A stretch of 64,000 nucleotides of DNA from Bacteroidota bacterium. GTDB taxonomy: Bacteria; Bacteroidota; Bacteroidia; Chitinophagales; Chitinophagaceae. Position numbers and translations under genes: made by a program. The stretch spans positions 5,154 to 69,153 of the forward strand of contig JAEYQO010000083.1 of NCBI GenBank assembly GCA_023409975.1, read 5' to 3'. This document shows positions 42,572 through 51,615 of this stretch, one piece after another. The first letter of the stretch is position 1. Each line of letters starts with the position of its first letter. The notes below the pieces were generated by a model. The model was not told where the DNA came from. It was given only the letters and a program-made list of their open reading frames with translations, and did no database searches.

Positions 42572-43111
42572 ATGCTTTCACCAATTATCAACAAGAATGA
42601 CCGGGTTGCCCGGTTATTCATCTTTGTAGTGTCATTCGTTGTATTTGCTGCGGTTGTTATATTATCGCGGGTGAAGCTGGATGTAGATCCGGGCTTTGAT
42701 GTGCACATCTTTGCCCTGATCAATGCCGTGATTAACTCGATTGTATCCTTTCTGCTGGTAGCAGGTTATATAGCGGTTCGTAAGAGACAATACCTTGTTC
42801 ACCGGAACCTGATGGCTGCAGCCATACTATTGTCAGTGCTATTTCTGGTGTCGTACATTGCGCATCACCTATTAGCGGGTGATACCCGGTTTGGGGGTGA
42901 GGGTACTATCCGATATATCTATTTCTTCATTCTGATCACCCATATCATCCTGGCTGCCGTGATACTTCCCTTCATACTATTTACTGCCTACAGGGCGCTT
43001 ACAGGGGAATTCGACAAGCATAAAAAAATATCCAGGTACACCTTTCCCCTGTGGCTCTATGTTAGTATTACAGGGGTACTTGTTTATATTATGATTTCAC
43101 CATATTATTGA
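42572..43111 (+). CDS. DUF420 membrane protein (CtaM-like)
   Basis: 179 residues with five predicted membrane helices and little soluble sequence. Matches DUF420: KRQYLVHRNLMAAAILLSVLFLVSYI, the His pair in IAHHLLAGDTRFGG, and THIILAAVILPFILFTAYRAL. In Firmicutes the related CtaM is needed for heme-copper oxidase assembly. It is two nt after the SCO gene, so the oxidase-assembly role is supported by place. Confidence 0.9.
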   Translation: MLSPIINKNDRVARLFIFVVSFVVFAAVVILSRVKLDVDPGFDVHIFALINAVINSIVSFLLVAGYIAVRKRQYLVHRNLMAAAILLSVLFLVSYIAHHLLAGDTRFGGEGTIRYIYFFILITHIILAAVILPFILFTAYRALTGEFDKHKKISRYTFPLWLYVSITGVLVYIMISPYY

Positions 43112-43132
43112 TAGTTTCTTAATTTTACGGTC

Positions 43133-43357
43133 ATGAGAATGAGGATGCTGGTTTTGATTTTTGCTTTGAACCTGTTGCCGCTGATTTCTGATGCGCAGGG
43201 ATGTTCGGTATGTACGAAGACCGCTGCAGGCCTTGACAGCAAAAGTGCGAAAGGAATGAATAATGGAATTATTTACCTCGCTGCCTTTCCACTGGGAATC
43301 CTGGGAACACTTGGTTACATCTGGTGGAGGAGTGAAAAAATGAGACATCAACCATGA
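43133..43357 (+). CDS. Small exported CxxC membrane protein in the oxidase row
   Basis: 74 residues. A signal-like N-terminus (LVLIFALNLLPLISDAQ) is followed by GCSVCTKTA, with a Cys-x2-Cys pair, then a single hydrophobic segment and a basic tail (YIWWRSEKMRHQP). No named family recognised. It sits in the oxidase row and its stop overlaps the next gene's ATG. A redox or metal-handling role is possible but only by context. Confidence 0.72.
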   Translation: MRMRMLVLIFALNLLPLISDAQGCSVCTKTAAGLDSKSAKGMNNGIIYLAAFPLGILGTLGYIWWRSEKMRHQP

Positions 43358-44085
43358 GGAGACTCACTATTTGTTCTGCCCTGATTGTCCTGCTAGCGGG
43401 AATCCTTGCCGGCTGTGGACGCCGTGTATTAACAGGTCGTGGAGAAGTTGTGCAGGAAGCACGGATTGCTGCTGCCTTTGATAAAGTCGTGATCTCGGCA
43501 CCGCTTTCTGCTGACATTCAGATAGCGCCAGGAGCGACATCTTCTATTGAGTTAACCGGACATAAAAACCTGCTGGAACAAATTGAGACTACGGTATCGG
43601 GGGGCACCCTGAAGATCAGTCTGAAAGATGCCATCACGCTGGATAACGACAATGAGCTAAAAGCACAGATCCGGGTGGCTAATCTGAGTCAACTCAAGCT
43701 GAAGGGAGTAGCTGATGCTGTGGTTAAAGGACCTATATCCGGCAGTGGATTTGACCTCGATATCAGCGGTGCCGGTGATGCAGAGATCGAGCAGGTGCAG
43801 GTAAACAAACTTACTGCAACCATTTCGGGGGCAGGTGACGTTACGATTGACCAAGGACGTTGTGAACAGGCAGAATTTACGGTTTCAGGTGCAGGCAATA
43901 TCAACACATTTGGAGTACAGGGTTCCCATGTCAGGGCTAAGGTTTCCGGTGCAGGAGACGTGGAAGTCTATGCGCTAAAGAGTTTAGATGCACGTGTAAG
44001 TGGCGCAGGTACAATCCGATATAAAGGCAAGCCCCAGGTAAGTTCCAAAACTTCCGGTATTGGCGAGATTGTTGCAGCCAATTAG
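43354..44085 (+). CDS. DUF2807 (head GIN domain) lipoprotein
   Basis: 243 residues. A lipobox LAGC (Cys21) after the signal peptide makes it a lipoprotein. The mature protein is a beta-helix-like array of repeats with SGAGD motifs (ISGAGDAEIEQV, ISGAGDVTIDQG, VSGAGNINTFG, VSGAGDVEVYAL), characteristic of the DUF2807/GIN domain. Role unknown; common in the envelopes of Bacteroidota. It overlaps the preceding small gene by 4 nt. Confidence 0.9.
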   Translation: MRRLTICSALIVLLAGILAGCGRRVLTGRGEVVQEARIAAAFDKVVISAPLSADIQIAPGATSSIELTGHKNLLEQIETTVSGGTLKISLKDAITLDNDNELKAQIRVANLSQLKLKGVADAVVKGPISGSGFDLDISGAGDAEIEQVQVNKLTATISGAGDVTIDQGRCEQAEFTVSGAGNINTFGVQGSHVRAKVSGAGDVEVYALKSLDARVSGAGTIRYKGKPQVSSKTSGIGEIVAAN

Positions 44086-44100
44086 GGTAAAGCAGGGCCT

Positions 44101-44547
44101 ATGAACACTTTGACTGTCAGGATACTGCTGGTCATACTTTTCATCTGCAAAACAGCAATTAGTACCAGCGCACAGGACCCGATAGAGGGGTTCTGGTATG
44201 ACAAAAACAGGAACGCAAAAATCCAGATATTCAGGGGTGATGATAACCGGTTCTACGGGAAAGTGGCCTGGTTGCGTAATCCGCTCTGGAATGGCAAACC
44301 CAAGGTAGATCAGAACAATCCTGATCCTGAGAACCGGGATCAGCCCATCCTCGGGCTGATGATCCTGCGGGGATTTACGAGAGATGGCGGTGAATATGAG
44401 GAAGGCACCGTCTATGACCCCAGGAGTGGCAAGACCTATAGCTGTAAGATGAAACTGGCCGGCGACAAGCTGGAGGTCCGTGGATATATCGGTATGTCGC
44501 TGTTTGGGAAATCGACCAGCTTCACCCGGGCAGAGCAGGCGGACTAA
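44101..44547 (+). CDS. DUF2147 exported protein
   Basis: 148 residues with a signal peptide ending STSAQ. The mature chain follows the DUF2147 pattern: IEGFWYDKNRNAKIQIF, FYGKVAWL, DQPILGLMILRGF, YDPRSGKTYSCKM, and VRGYIGMSLFGKS. It is a small beta-barrel-like domain of unknown function in the periplasm. It ends the plus-strand run started by ctaB; a bidirectional terminator follows. Confidence 0.9.
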   Translation: MNTLTVRILLVILFICKTAISTSAQDPIEGFWYDKNRNAKIQIFRGDDNRFYGKVAWLRNPLWNGKPKVDQNNPDPENRDQPILGLMILRGFTRDGGEYEEGTVYDPRSGKTYSCKMKLAGDKLEVRGYIGMSLFGKSTSFTRAEQAD

Positions 44548-44606
44548 TATCTGACCACATAAAACTATTGTCTACTGTAATTGTTAGCAGCTTATTCTTA
44601 AAAAAG

Positions 44607-44640
44607 AACAGGGCCGCTCCTGATTGGGGCGGCCCTGTTT
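44607..44640. terminator. Bidirectional terminator at 44.6 kb
   Basis: Perfect 11-bp stem (44607-44617 with 44629-44639), extended by three inner pairs, loop TGATT. T-rich ends on both strands. It closes the DUF2147 gene (plus) and the lipoprotein gene (minus). Confidence 0.9.
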
Positions 44641-44661
44641 TCAATGTATTTGTATTTGTGC

Positions 44662-45153
44662 TTACTGGCGATGAACATAGATGCGATAACCGGAGCCAAA
44701 CCAGGAAGTATAGGTGTACAACTGCTGGTTTACTACTACAGATGAAACATAGCTATGGCATTGGGAGCCTGCTTCCCTTTGCTGGTTGAAGACAGGCACT
44801 ATATCCGAAATCCGGATACTTTGTTTAGTGGCCGGAAGGTAAAGCTCCCAATTATTTGTATAGAAGTTAGTACCGAAGTCGGGGTATGTCATTGGGAACA
44901 GTACGACAGAATCCTTTCCGATCACCTGACGTTTGATATTGGTATTTGCGACCAGAATTGTATCCAGCAGATTATTGAACTGTCCATTGTTTTCGTACCT
45001 GCGGTAGATGATCGTATCAGTCGCTGCCTCGGAATACCCTACAAATACCATATCGGGTGCTTTGAAAACGCAATCTTCCGAATCCTTAGAACATGCTGCG
45101 GCAAAGACCAGTAAGGACACTGCGAGGACAGACAGCAGGCTTGTAATTTTCAT
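44662..45153 (-). CDS. Small lipoprotein of unknown function
   Basis: 163 residues with a lipobox VFAAAC (Cys21) after the signal, so a lipoprotein. The mature part is a polar, beta-rich domain with two cysteines (EDCVFKAPD, GSQCHSYVSS) and a final aromatic-rich strand (LYTYTSWFGSGYRIYVHRQ). No family is recognised. It stands alone and ends at a bidirectional terminator. Confidence 0.75.
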   Translation of the reverse strand: MKITSLLSVLAVSLLVFAAACSKDSEDCVFKAPDMVFVGYSEAATDTIIYRRYENNGQFNNLLDTILVANTNIKRQVIGKDSVVLFPMTYPDFGTNFYTNNWELYLPATKQSIRISDIVPVFNQQREAGSQCHSYVSSVVVNQQLYTYTSWFGSGYRIYVHRQ

Positions 45154-45222
45154 AAATACCTATTTAAGGTCTCTAAAGTAATGAATTCAGGAAAATATTC
45201 AGAGCGGCCGTGAAAGGATTCA

Positions 45223-47136
45223 TCAGATTTTCCCTTGTTGAATTTCGTCTACTACTCCGGGGTCCAGCAAAGTCGAGGTATCGCCGAGGTTTTCTGTTTC
45301 ACCCTCGGCAATCTTTCTGAGTATCCTTCGCATGATCTTACCGCTACGTGTTTTGGGAAGACCGGAGACGAACTGGATCTTATCCGGCCTGGCGATGGGG
45401 CCGATTACCCTGCTCACTGTTGCCATGATATCCTTTCTTTCCAGGTCTGCATCACCATGCAGATTGCTGACTACGACATAGGCGTAGATGCCCTGCCCTT
45501 TCACATCGTGATTGTAGCCTACTACGGCGCTTTCCACCACACCAGCGTGCATATTGATAGCGTTTTCGATCTCTGCGGTTCCGATTCTGTGTCCGCTGAC
45601 ATTCAGCACATCGTCGACCCGTCCGGTGATACGATAATTACCATCCAGATCGCGGAGTGCGCCATCACCTGTGAAATACATGTCGTCGTATGTTGCAAAG
45701 TAATTGGTACGGCACCTTTCATGGTCGCCGTAGGTTGTCCTCAGAATTGATGGCCAGGGAAAGCGGATGGCAAGATTGCCTGCCAGACCGTTACCTTCGA
45801 TGACGTTACCCTGATCGTCGAGGAGAAGAGGTTGGATTCCCGGGAGCGGAAGAGTTGCGTGCGCTGGTTTGCCGGGAGTGATACCTGCCATGTTTGAGAT
45901 CATTATGCCGCCTGTTTCCGTTTGCCACCAGGTATCGACGATCGGGCAACGTTCTTTGCCGATATGTTTATGAAACCATTGCCAGGCTTCTTCATTGATG
46001 GGTTCCCCGACACTACCTAAAACCCTTAACGAGGACAGGTCATGTTTCTCAACCCATTCCAGACCATGCGCCATCAGGCTCCTGATGGCGGTGGGAGCGG
46101 TATAGAGCGTGGAGACCTTATACCTGTCAACAATATCCCAGAGACGGCCGGCGTCCGGCCAGGTGGGAACCCCTTCAAACATCAGGCTTGTAGCGCCGGC
46201 GCAGAGCGGGCCATAGACGATGTAGCTATGGCCAGTGATCCATCCTACATCTGCAGTGCAGAAATACACTTCTCCCTTCTGGTATTGAAAAACATTTACG
46301 AACGACCAGGTGGTATAGATCATGTAGCCGGCGCAGGTATGTACGACACCCTTGGGCTTACCCGTTGAACCGGAAGTGTACAAAATAAAAAGAGGATCTT
46401 CCGCGTCCATTTCTTCTGGGGGGCAGGGAGGGTTGCCCATTGTTTCCACTTTTTTTATCTCGTCTTCCCACCAGACATCACGCCCTTTAATCATACTGAC
46501 CGGCACACGGGCGCGGGTTAGAACGATGACCCGTTTGACGAACCTGCATTGAGCGAGTGCATCATCGATAGTATCCTTCAGCGGAACGACCTTATTGCCG
46601 CGGAAGGCACCATCTGCTGTCACCACAAACTCTGCATGGGCATCGTGGATGCGGTCTGCGATACTCTGGGCACTGAACCCACCGAATATTACTGAGTGAA
46701 TGGCGCCGATGCGTGCACAGGCAAGAACTGCAATAGCCAGTTCTGGTACCATACCCATATAGACACAAACACGGTCGCCTTTTCTGACACCGTTATTCTT
46801 CAGGACATTGGCGAACTGATTGACCTTAAAATGAAGCGTTTTATAGCTCAGAATCCTGTAGTGTTCTTCCGGATCATTCGGTTCCCAGATAATTGCCGGT
46901 TCATCCGGTTGAGATTCCACATAGCGGTCGAGCGCATTGACGGTGATATTCAGTTTGCCTCCCTGGAACCATTTAACCTCAGGATCCCTGAAGTTCCATT
47001 CCAGGACCTTGTCCCATTTCCTGCTCCAGACAAAGCTTTCAGCTATTTCCTCCCAGAAGGCTTCAGGTTCTTCAACACTTCTTTTATACTGTTCCTGGTA
47101 TTCCCGGAGACTGCGAATTTGAAACGGATAAGTCAT
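45223..47136 (-). CDS. acs: Acetyl-CoA synthetase
   Basis: About 637 residues. Activates acetate to acetyl-CoA via acetyl-AMP. Motifs: LYTSGSTGKPKGVVHT, the ATP-binding WWQTETGG, GRVDDVLNVSGHRIGTAEIE, and the C-terminal PKTRSGKIMRRILR with the lysine that in relatives is acetylated to switch the enzyme off. I choose the ATG giving MTYPFQIRSLREYQ; a longer frame adds 14 unrelated residues. It is transcribed alone. A terminator lies upstream after the stress gene. Confidence 0.95.
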   Translation of the reverse strand: MTYPFQIRSLREYQEQYKRSVEEPEAFWEEIAESFVWSRKWDKVLEWNFRDPEVKWFQGGKLNITVNALDRYVESQPDEPAIIWEPNDPEEHYRILSYKTLHFKVNQFANVLKNNGVRKGDRVCVYMGMVPELAIAVLACARIGAIHSVIFGGFSAQSIADRIHDAHAEFVVTADGAFRGNKVVPLKDTIDDALAQCRFVKRVIVLTRARVPVSMIKGRDVWWEDEIKKVETMGNPPCPPEEMDAEDPLFILYTSGSTGKPKGVVHTCAGYMIYTTWSFVNVFQYQKGEVYFCTADVGWITGHSYIVYGPLCAGATSLMFEGVPTWPDAGRLWDIVDRYKVSTLYTAPTAIRSLMAHGLEWVEKHDLSSLRVLGSVGEPINEEAWQWFHKHIGKERCPIVDTWWQTETGGIMISNMAGITPGKPAHATLPLPGIQPLLLDDQGNVIEGNGLAGNLAIRFPWPSILRTTYGDHERCRTNYFATYDDMYFTGDGALRDLDGNYRITGRVDDVLNVSGHRIGTAEIENAINMHAGVVESAVVGYNHDVKGQGIYAYVVVSNLHGDADLERKDIMATVSRVIGPIARPDKIQFVSGLPKTRSGKIMRRILRKIAEGETENLGDTSTLLDPGVVDEIQQGKI

Positions 47137-47240
47137 ATTGAAGATTAAGTTAGGAAAAAGTTCAGTTGTGATAGCCATTGAGCGAAGGCTAAATCTAATT
47201 TGGCGTTGGAGCTGAAGTTGAGGAATAAGATACTTAAGCC

Positions 47241-47269
47241 AAAAAGTGCTGCCTGTGGCAGCACTTTTT
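47241..47269. terminator. Perfect bidirectional terminator between the KGG gene and acs
   Basis: 13-bp perfect stem (AAAAAGTGCTGCC with its complement, 47241-47253 and 47257-47269), 3-nt loop, T/A runs at both ends. It ends the minus-strand stress gene at 47293. Confidence 0.92.
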
Positions 47270-47292
47270 TGAATGGATCACCGGTATGTTTA

Positions 47293-47559
47293 TCACCGAC
47301 TCTGATTGCTGCGGTTGCCACCATTGCTGCGGCGACTGCCAGAAACCTGACCGCCTTTACGTCCGGCTGCACGTGCCTCTTCAGAAGTAAATTCGTGGGC
47401 TACTCCCTTCTGATGAGCGGCACGGCCGCCCTTACTTGCGATCTCTCTTTGTTTCTCACGATCCATCGAGGCGAAACCACGGTTAGAAGTATTTCCACGT
47501 GATCCTCCCTGGTTGCTACCGCGATTGTCTTGTCCACTACGATTTCTGTTTTCTGCCAT
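47293..47559 (-). CDS. KGG-motif general stress protein
   Basis: 88 residues, very hydrophilic. Carries the KGG repeats of the stress-induced (Con-10/GsiB-like) family: REKQREIASKGGRAAHQKGVAH and EARAAGRKGGQVSG. The N- and C-terminal tails are Asn/Gly/Arg/Ser-rich. Likely a soluble protein made under stress; mechanism unknown. It is a single gene with its own terminator. Confidence 0.87.
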   Translation of the reverse strand: MAENRNRSGQDNRGSNQGGSRGNTSNRGFASMDREKQREIASKGGRAAHQKGVAHEFTSEEARAAGRKGGQVSGSRRSNGGNRSNQSR

Positions 47560-47896
47560 AGGATTAGAGTTTTATATGCCCTACCGTTTAACAACAGCAT
47601 GCCATTTTCAACCCCTTTGAAAACCGCACCAGACGCGGCTTTAAATACATTCCAGAAAAATTCACAGCATTAAGATTTGTAAAAGCGGGACTTACCGGAA
47701 CTATAGGGCGAATATATCTCTGGAGCTATCAGTTTTCTTTACAGAAGTTTAACCAAAACGGTGCTGGTGGCCTATTTTAGCTGAAAAGGGCCGGCACCAC
47801 AGAGCGGGAATTTTATTGTACCGCTTCCACGAGACGGGGGAGCGTGAGTCGGCTGGAAGTCATTTTTAAGCAGCGGTAAAGTGATAATTTGCGGTG
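47560..47896. other. Intergenic region between the KGG gene and mutY
   Basis: 337 bp with divergent genes on both sides. A weak -7-like box (ATAATTTG at 47884-47891) ends 6 nt before the mutY ATG at 47897. Nothing else convincing is seen. Confidence 0.45.
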
Positions 47897-48970
47897 ATGA
47901 AGCGACGTGAGGCGCGAACGCTATACTTCAGAGAGCAGTTACTGAGCTGGCATCAGGCTGCCCCATTGCGTCCATTACCCTGGAAAATAAACCGGGATCC
48001 TTACAGGATCTGGCTTTCGGAGATCATTTTGCAGCAAACGAGAATGGATCAGGGGCTACCCTACTATCTCAGATTCGTGGAGCGGTATCCTGATGTTCAT
48101 GCGCTGGCACAGGCGCGGGACGATGAAGTCTTTCGGCTCTGGCAGGGACTCGGCTATTACAACCGGTGCAAAAACCTGCTGACGACCGCCCGTCATATCA
48201 GTGAGACCCTGGGGGGCAGGTTTCCGGATACCTATGAAGATATACTGAAGCTTAAAGGTGTAGGTAACTATACTGCGGCGGCCATCAGTTCCTTTGCGTA
48301 CGCATTGCCCTGTGCTGTGGTGGATGGCAATGTGTACCGGGTGCTATCGCGGTATTGTGGAATCGAGACACCGATAGATACAGGAACGGGTAAGCGGGAG
48401 TTCCAGGAGACTGCCGATCAATTTCTTTACCGGGAAGACAGTGCGGCCTATAACCAGGCCATTATGGACTTTGGCGCTACCGTTTGCAAACCGGTGCAGC
48501 CTGAGTGCGGGGAATGTCCGTTGAGCCTACATTGCGAAGCGAGGAAACAAAACCTGGTTTCTTTATTACCGGTGAAATCGAAGAAGACCCTTTCAAAGAC
48601 CCGGTATTTCCACTATTTGTTGCTGGTAAACGGGGCCAGACTGTGGATCAGGAAAAGAGAGGAGCGGGACATCTGGCAGAATCTGTTTGAGCCATTTCTG
48701 CTGGAGGCCGAGAAGCCCCTGGACAGCGAAGAACTACTGCAGCAGCCACTTTGGAAGAAAACCGGACTGTTGGCGGAACCTATACTAATGGGAGAAGGAA
48801 GGCAAAAGCTTTCCCATCAGTTGATCGAGGCAAGGTTCTTTAAGGTAGAGGTTCAGGACCGGAAACTGAGGATTCCGGGAGGCGGTAAATGGGTATCTGT
48901 GAATGAACTGGATGCCTATCCCCTTCCCCGTACCCTCATTTCATTTTTTGAAAAAAATTTTTACTTTTAG
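47897..48970 (+). CDS. mutY: A/G-specific adenine DNA glycosylase
   Basis: 357 residues. Removes adenine opposite 8-oxoguanine. The helix-hairpin-helix region is LKGVGNYTAAAISSFAY, followed by the catalytic DGNVYRVLSRY, and an iron-sulfur cluster site, VCKPVQPECGECPLSLHC. The C-terminal NUDIX-like recognition domain runs from about residue 230. A GTG one codon upstream is an alternative start. It heads a row mutY-ssb-gldE that is common in this phylum. Confidence 0.95.
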   Translation: MKRREARTLYFREQLLSWHQAAPLRPLPWKINRDPYRIWLSEIILQQTRMDQGLPYYLRFVERYPDVHALAQARDDEVFRLWQGLGYYNRCKNLLTTARHISETLGGRFPDTYEDILKLKGVGNYTAAAISSFAYALPCAVVDGNVYRVLSRYCGIETPIDTGTGKREFQETADQFLYREDSAAYNQAIMDFGATVCKPVQPECGECPLSLHCEARKQNLVSLLPVKSKKTLSKTRYFHYLLLVNGARLWIRKREERDIWQNLFEPFLLEAEKPLDSEELLQQPLWKKTGLLAEPILMGEGRQKLSHQLIEARFFKVEVQDRKLRIPGGGKWVSVNELDAYPLPRTLISFFEKNFYF

Positions 48971-49016
48971 TATCTGTATAGGTTATAATTTTTACTAATT
49001 GAAAATGTAGTTAGTC

Positions 49017-49454
49017 ATGAGAGGCGTAAACAGAGTCATGTTGATCGGCAATTTAGGGAAAGACCCGGACCTGCAGTATCTGGAAGGGAACATTGCGGTG
49101 GCAAAATTTCCGCTTGCTACCACAGAGACATTTAAGGACAAGAACGGTAACCAGGTTTCGCAGACGGAATGGCATACCGTCGTGCTTTGGAGAGGCCTGG
49201 CAGAACTTGCTCAAAAGTACCTCCATAAGGGCAGTCTGGTTTTTATTGAAGGACGCCTGAGAACCCGCAACTGGGAGGACAAAGACAAGAACAGGAGATT
49301 CAGTACAGAAATCGTTGGGGATAACCTTGTTATGCTGGATAAGCGCAAGGACCATAGTGGGGACTCTCACAATACTGATGTGAATTTCGGGTCTGAAGAC
49401 ATGAGTTTCGACAGCGGAAGTTCTTCTGATGACAAGGATAATCTACCTTTCTGA
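49017..49454 (+). CDS. ssb: Single-stranded DNA-binding protein
   Basis: 145 residues. OB fold with MLIGNLGKDPDLQYLEG, FPLATTETFKD, EWHTVVLWRGLAELAQKYLHKGS, and VFIEGRLRTRNWED. A disordered acidic linker follows, and the protein ends with the conserved DNLPF tip that recruits replication and repair proteins. It is 46 nt after mutY and precedes gldE. Confidence 0.96.
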   Translation: MRGVNRVMLIGNLGKDPDLQYLEGNIAVAKFPLATTETFKDKNGNQVSQTEWHTVVLWRGLAELAQKYLHKGSLVFIEGRLRTRNWEDKDKNRRFSTEIVGDNLVMLDKRKDHSGDSHNTDVNFGSEDMSFDSGSSSDDKDNLPF

Positions 49455-49568
49455 CCAGGAACGAGTGGGGTGATGCCCATAAGGCATTAAGTTTTAGATT
49501 TCAGATCTGCAAAAATTGTAGCGTTAATAAGCTAAGCATCATTGGCAAGTATAGATGAAGGCGGGAAG

Positions 49569-50900
49569 ATGGGTCTATTGAATATACTCTTACAGGCAGC
49601 GGGCGACGAATTTTCCATTTCTAATGTCACCGTATTAATTATCATCATTTTAGTGTTGTTGTTGTTGACCGGGATCACAGCCGGGTCGGAAACCGCATAC
49701 TTCACCTTGTCTGCGAAGGATGTTAACTATCTGAAGACGAAGGACAGGCCCAGTGCGAGACAGGCCATGCGTCTGCTGGATCAGCCGAAGATGCTGCTGG
49801 CCACCATACTGGTAGCCAACAACTTCATTAATCTGGCAATCGTCATTACGACAAGCGTTCTGATCTCTCAGTTTCTGAGTCCGGAATTGCCGCGGGCCGT
49901 CGCACTGCTTATACAGGTCGTGAGCATTACCTTCCTGCTAGTGTTGTTCGGCGAGGTGCTTCCCAAGGTGTATGCCACTCAGAACAATATGCGGATGGCC
50001 TTGTTTTCGGCGCCAGTGCTCAATCTGCTGACCAGTATTTTCAGTCCGATCAGCCGGATGATGGTTTCGTCGACGGAATTTCTTGAAGAGAAAATTGGCA
50101 CACGGACCGGTGCCAACATCAGTAATGAGGAAGTTGAACAGGCCATTGAGTTATCTGTCGGACATACCGCCACGAGAGAAGAAATAAACATTTTCAAGGG
50201 CATTATGAAATTTGGCAGCATTACCGTCCGGCAGGTGATGCGCACCCGACTGGATGTCAGCGGTATCCCTTTTGAGATGCGCTTTCCGGAGGTTCGGCAG
50301 CTTGCTTTGGAGGTGGGCTATTCGAGAATGCCTGTTTATAAGGAAAACCTCGACAAAGTAGCCGGGATTATTCATACCAAAGACTTCCTGCCATATTCAG
50401 ACCTGGAAGATTTTGACTGGCATATACTGATCAGACCTGCTTTTTTTGTGCACGAAGGGAAGCTTATTGAGGACCTTCTGAAAGAAATGCAGCAGAAGCG
50501 AGTTCATTTCGCGATTGTTGTGGATGAATTCGGAGGCTCGTCGGGCATTGTTACCCTTGAGGACATCATGGAAGAGATCATCGGGGATATCCGTGATGAA
50601 TTTGATGAGGATGATCTGCAGTTTAAAAAGCTGGATGACAGCAATTATATCTTCGAGGGGAAGACACTGATCAACGATTTCTGCAGGGTGATCAGCGAAC
50701 CACCCGAGACCTTTGCAAAGGTGCGTGGTGAAAGTGATTCTCTAGCGGGCTTAATACTTGAAGTTTCGGGAAAATTCCCTGCGGTGAATGAAACAGTAAG
50801 CTTTAAAAACTTTGATTTTACCGTCCTTGAGCTGGACCGTATGCGTATACAAAAAGTCAAGCTCACGATAAATCCTGAGCTTGACGATTATCTTGATTGA
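49569..50900 (+). CDS. gldE: GldE-like CNNM/CBS-domain transporter
   Basis: About 443 residues from the ATG at 49569; the longer frame lacks a match. An N-terminal DUF21/CNNM membrane domain with four helices (LTGITAGSETAYFTLSAKD, VANNFINLAIVI) is followed by a pair of CBS domains (RMPVYKENLDKVAGIIHTKD; VVDEFGGSSGIVTLEDIMEEIIGDI) and a CorC_HlyC domain. In gliding Bacteroidota this gene lies beside ssb and is called gldE, with gldD next to it. Here gldD is missing: the next gene is an unrelated barrel on the opposite strand. A minus-strand terminator lies within its 3' end. Confidence 0.9.
   Translation: MGLLNILLQAAGDEFSISNVTVLIIIILVLLLLTGITAGSETAYFTLSAKDVNYLKTKDRPSARQAMRLLDQPKMLLATILVANNFINLAIVITTSVLISQFLSPELPRAVALLIQVVSITFLLVLFGEVLPKVYATQNNMRMALFSAPVLNLLTSIFSPISRMMVSSTEFLEEKIGTRTGANISNEEVEQAIELSVGHTATREEINIFKGIMKFGSITVRQVMRTRLDVSGIPFEMRFPEVRQLALEVGYSRMPVYKENLDKVAGIIHTKDFLPYSDLEDFDWHILIRPAFFVHEGKLIEDLLKEMQQKRVHFAIVVDEFGGSSGIVTLEDIMEEIIGDIRDEFDEDDLQFKKLDDSNYIFEGKTLINDFCRVISEPPETFAKVRGESDSLAGLILEVSGKFPAVNETVSFKNFDFTVLELDRMRIQKVKLTINPELDDYLD
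50851..50885 (-). terminator. Minus-strand terminator inside the 3' end of gldE
   Basis: Perfect 10-bp stem GTCAAGCTCA (50856-50865) with TGAGCTTGAC (50876-50885), then five T on the minus strand (50855-50851). It lies 24 nt past the stop of the barrel gene, so it probably ends that transcript while also coding the last residues of GldE. Confidence 0.75.
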
Positions 50901-50908
50901 TCTTCGGA

Positions 50909-51553
50909 TCAGAGTAAGGTATAGCCTATATGAACCTGTAGTGTTTTCTGCTTCCAGGCGTCGTTGATCTTCGTAGTGTAGGTATTACCATCCTCGTTAT
51001 TCATATTGGATAGTGCTATTATGTAGCGGGCTCCAACATTCAGTTTGAAGGGGAGATCGATCCAGATGCCACCGACCGCATCGATGGAACCTGATTTGAA
51101 TATGCTGCGTGCATCCTTCATCAGATCATCCTTATCGATGACGGTAACAACCCTGCTAAACTGGGGGCCTACCTGAAGTTTCACTTTGGGGATCAGTTTT
51201 ACATTCAGCAACACCGGAACACTTATATAGTTCACCCTGAAAGTACCTCCCTGAACAGATTCCTTACCTGCGTTGAACAAGTCTTTGTACAGATCATTAA
51301 AGCCCTGACCTGCCTGGTAGGTAGACTGCGAGAACATGGCTTCTATTTGTGCGCCGAACACAGGTCCGTTCACACCCAGAAAGCCGCCACCCATAAAATT
51401 GGCTTTGTAGCCATTCTCCCAGTACTTTCCACCTACGTCTGTGAAATTACCTCCCAGTTTGATACCCAGGTCTACCCCGAGCATATTCAATTGTGCTTTT
51501 GTAATTGCAGGTAATGACAGGGCTATAAAGCATAAAGTCAAGATCTTTTTCAT
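50909..51553 (-). CDS. Outer-membrane beta-barrel (PorT-like) protein
   Basis: About 214 residues from the ATG at 51553, which starts a signal peptide (KKILTLCFIALSLPAITKAQ). The mature chain follows the small eight-strand barrel pattern of the PorT/OmpW-type families: LGVDLGIKLGGNF, VFGAQIEAMFSQ, RVNYISVPVLLNVKLIP, and a last strand ending LQVHIGYTLL. Function unknown; likely in the outer membrane. A -7 box is 22 nt upstream. It is convergent with gldE. Confidence 0.85.
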   Translation of the reverse strand: MKKILTLCFIALSLPAITKAQLNMLGVDLGIKLGGNFTDVGGKYWENGYKANFMGGGFLGVNGPVFGAQIEAMFSQSTYQAGQGFNDLYKDLFNAGKESVQGGTFRVNYISVPVLLNVKLIPKVKLQVGPQFSRVVTVIDKDDLMKDARSIFKSGSIDAVGGIWIDLPFKLNVGARYIIALSNMNNEDGNTYTTKINDAWKQKTLQVHIGYTLL

Positions 51554-51574
51554 AGTCGCTGATTTGTTACTGCA

Positions 51575-51582
51575 CAAATGTA
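51575..51582 (-). promoter_or_regulatory. Putative -7 box TACATTTG of the barrel gene
   Basis: Minus-strand TAnnTTTG match 22 nt before the start. Confidence 0.45.
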
Positions 51583-51615
51583 TTTCAATAAGGGATAAAA
51601 AAATATACACAGTTT

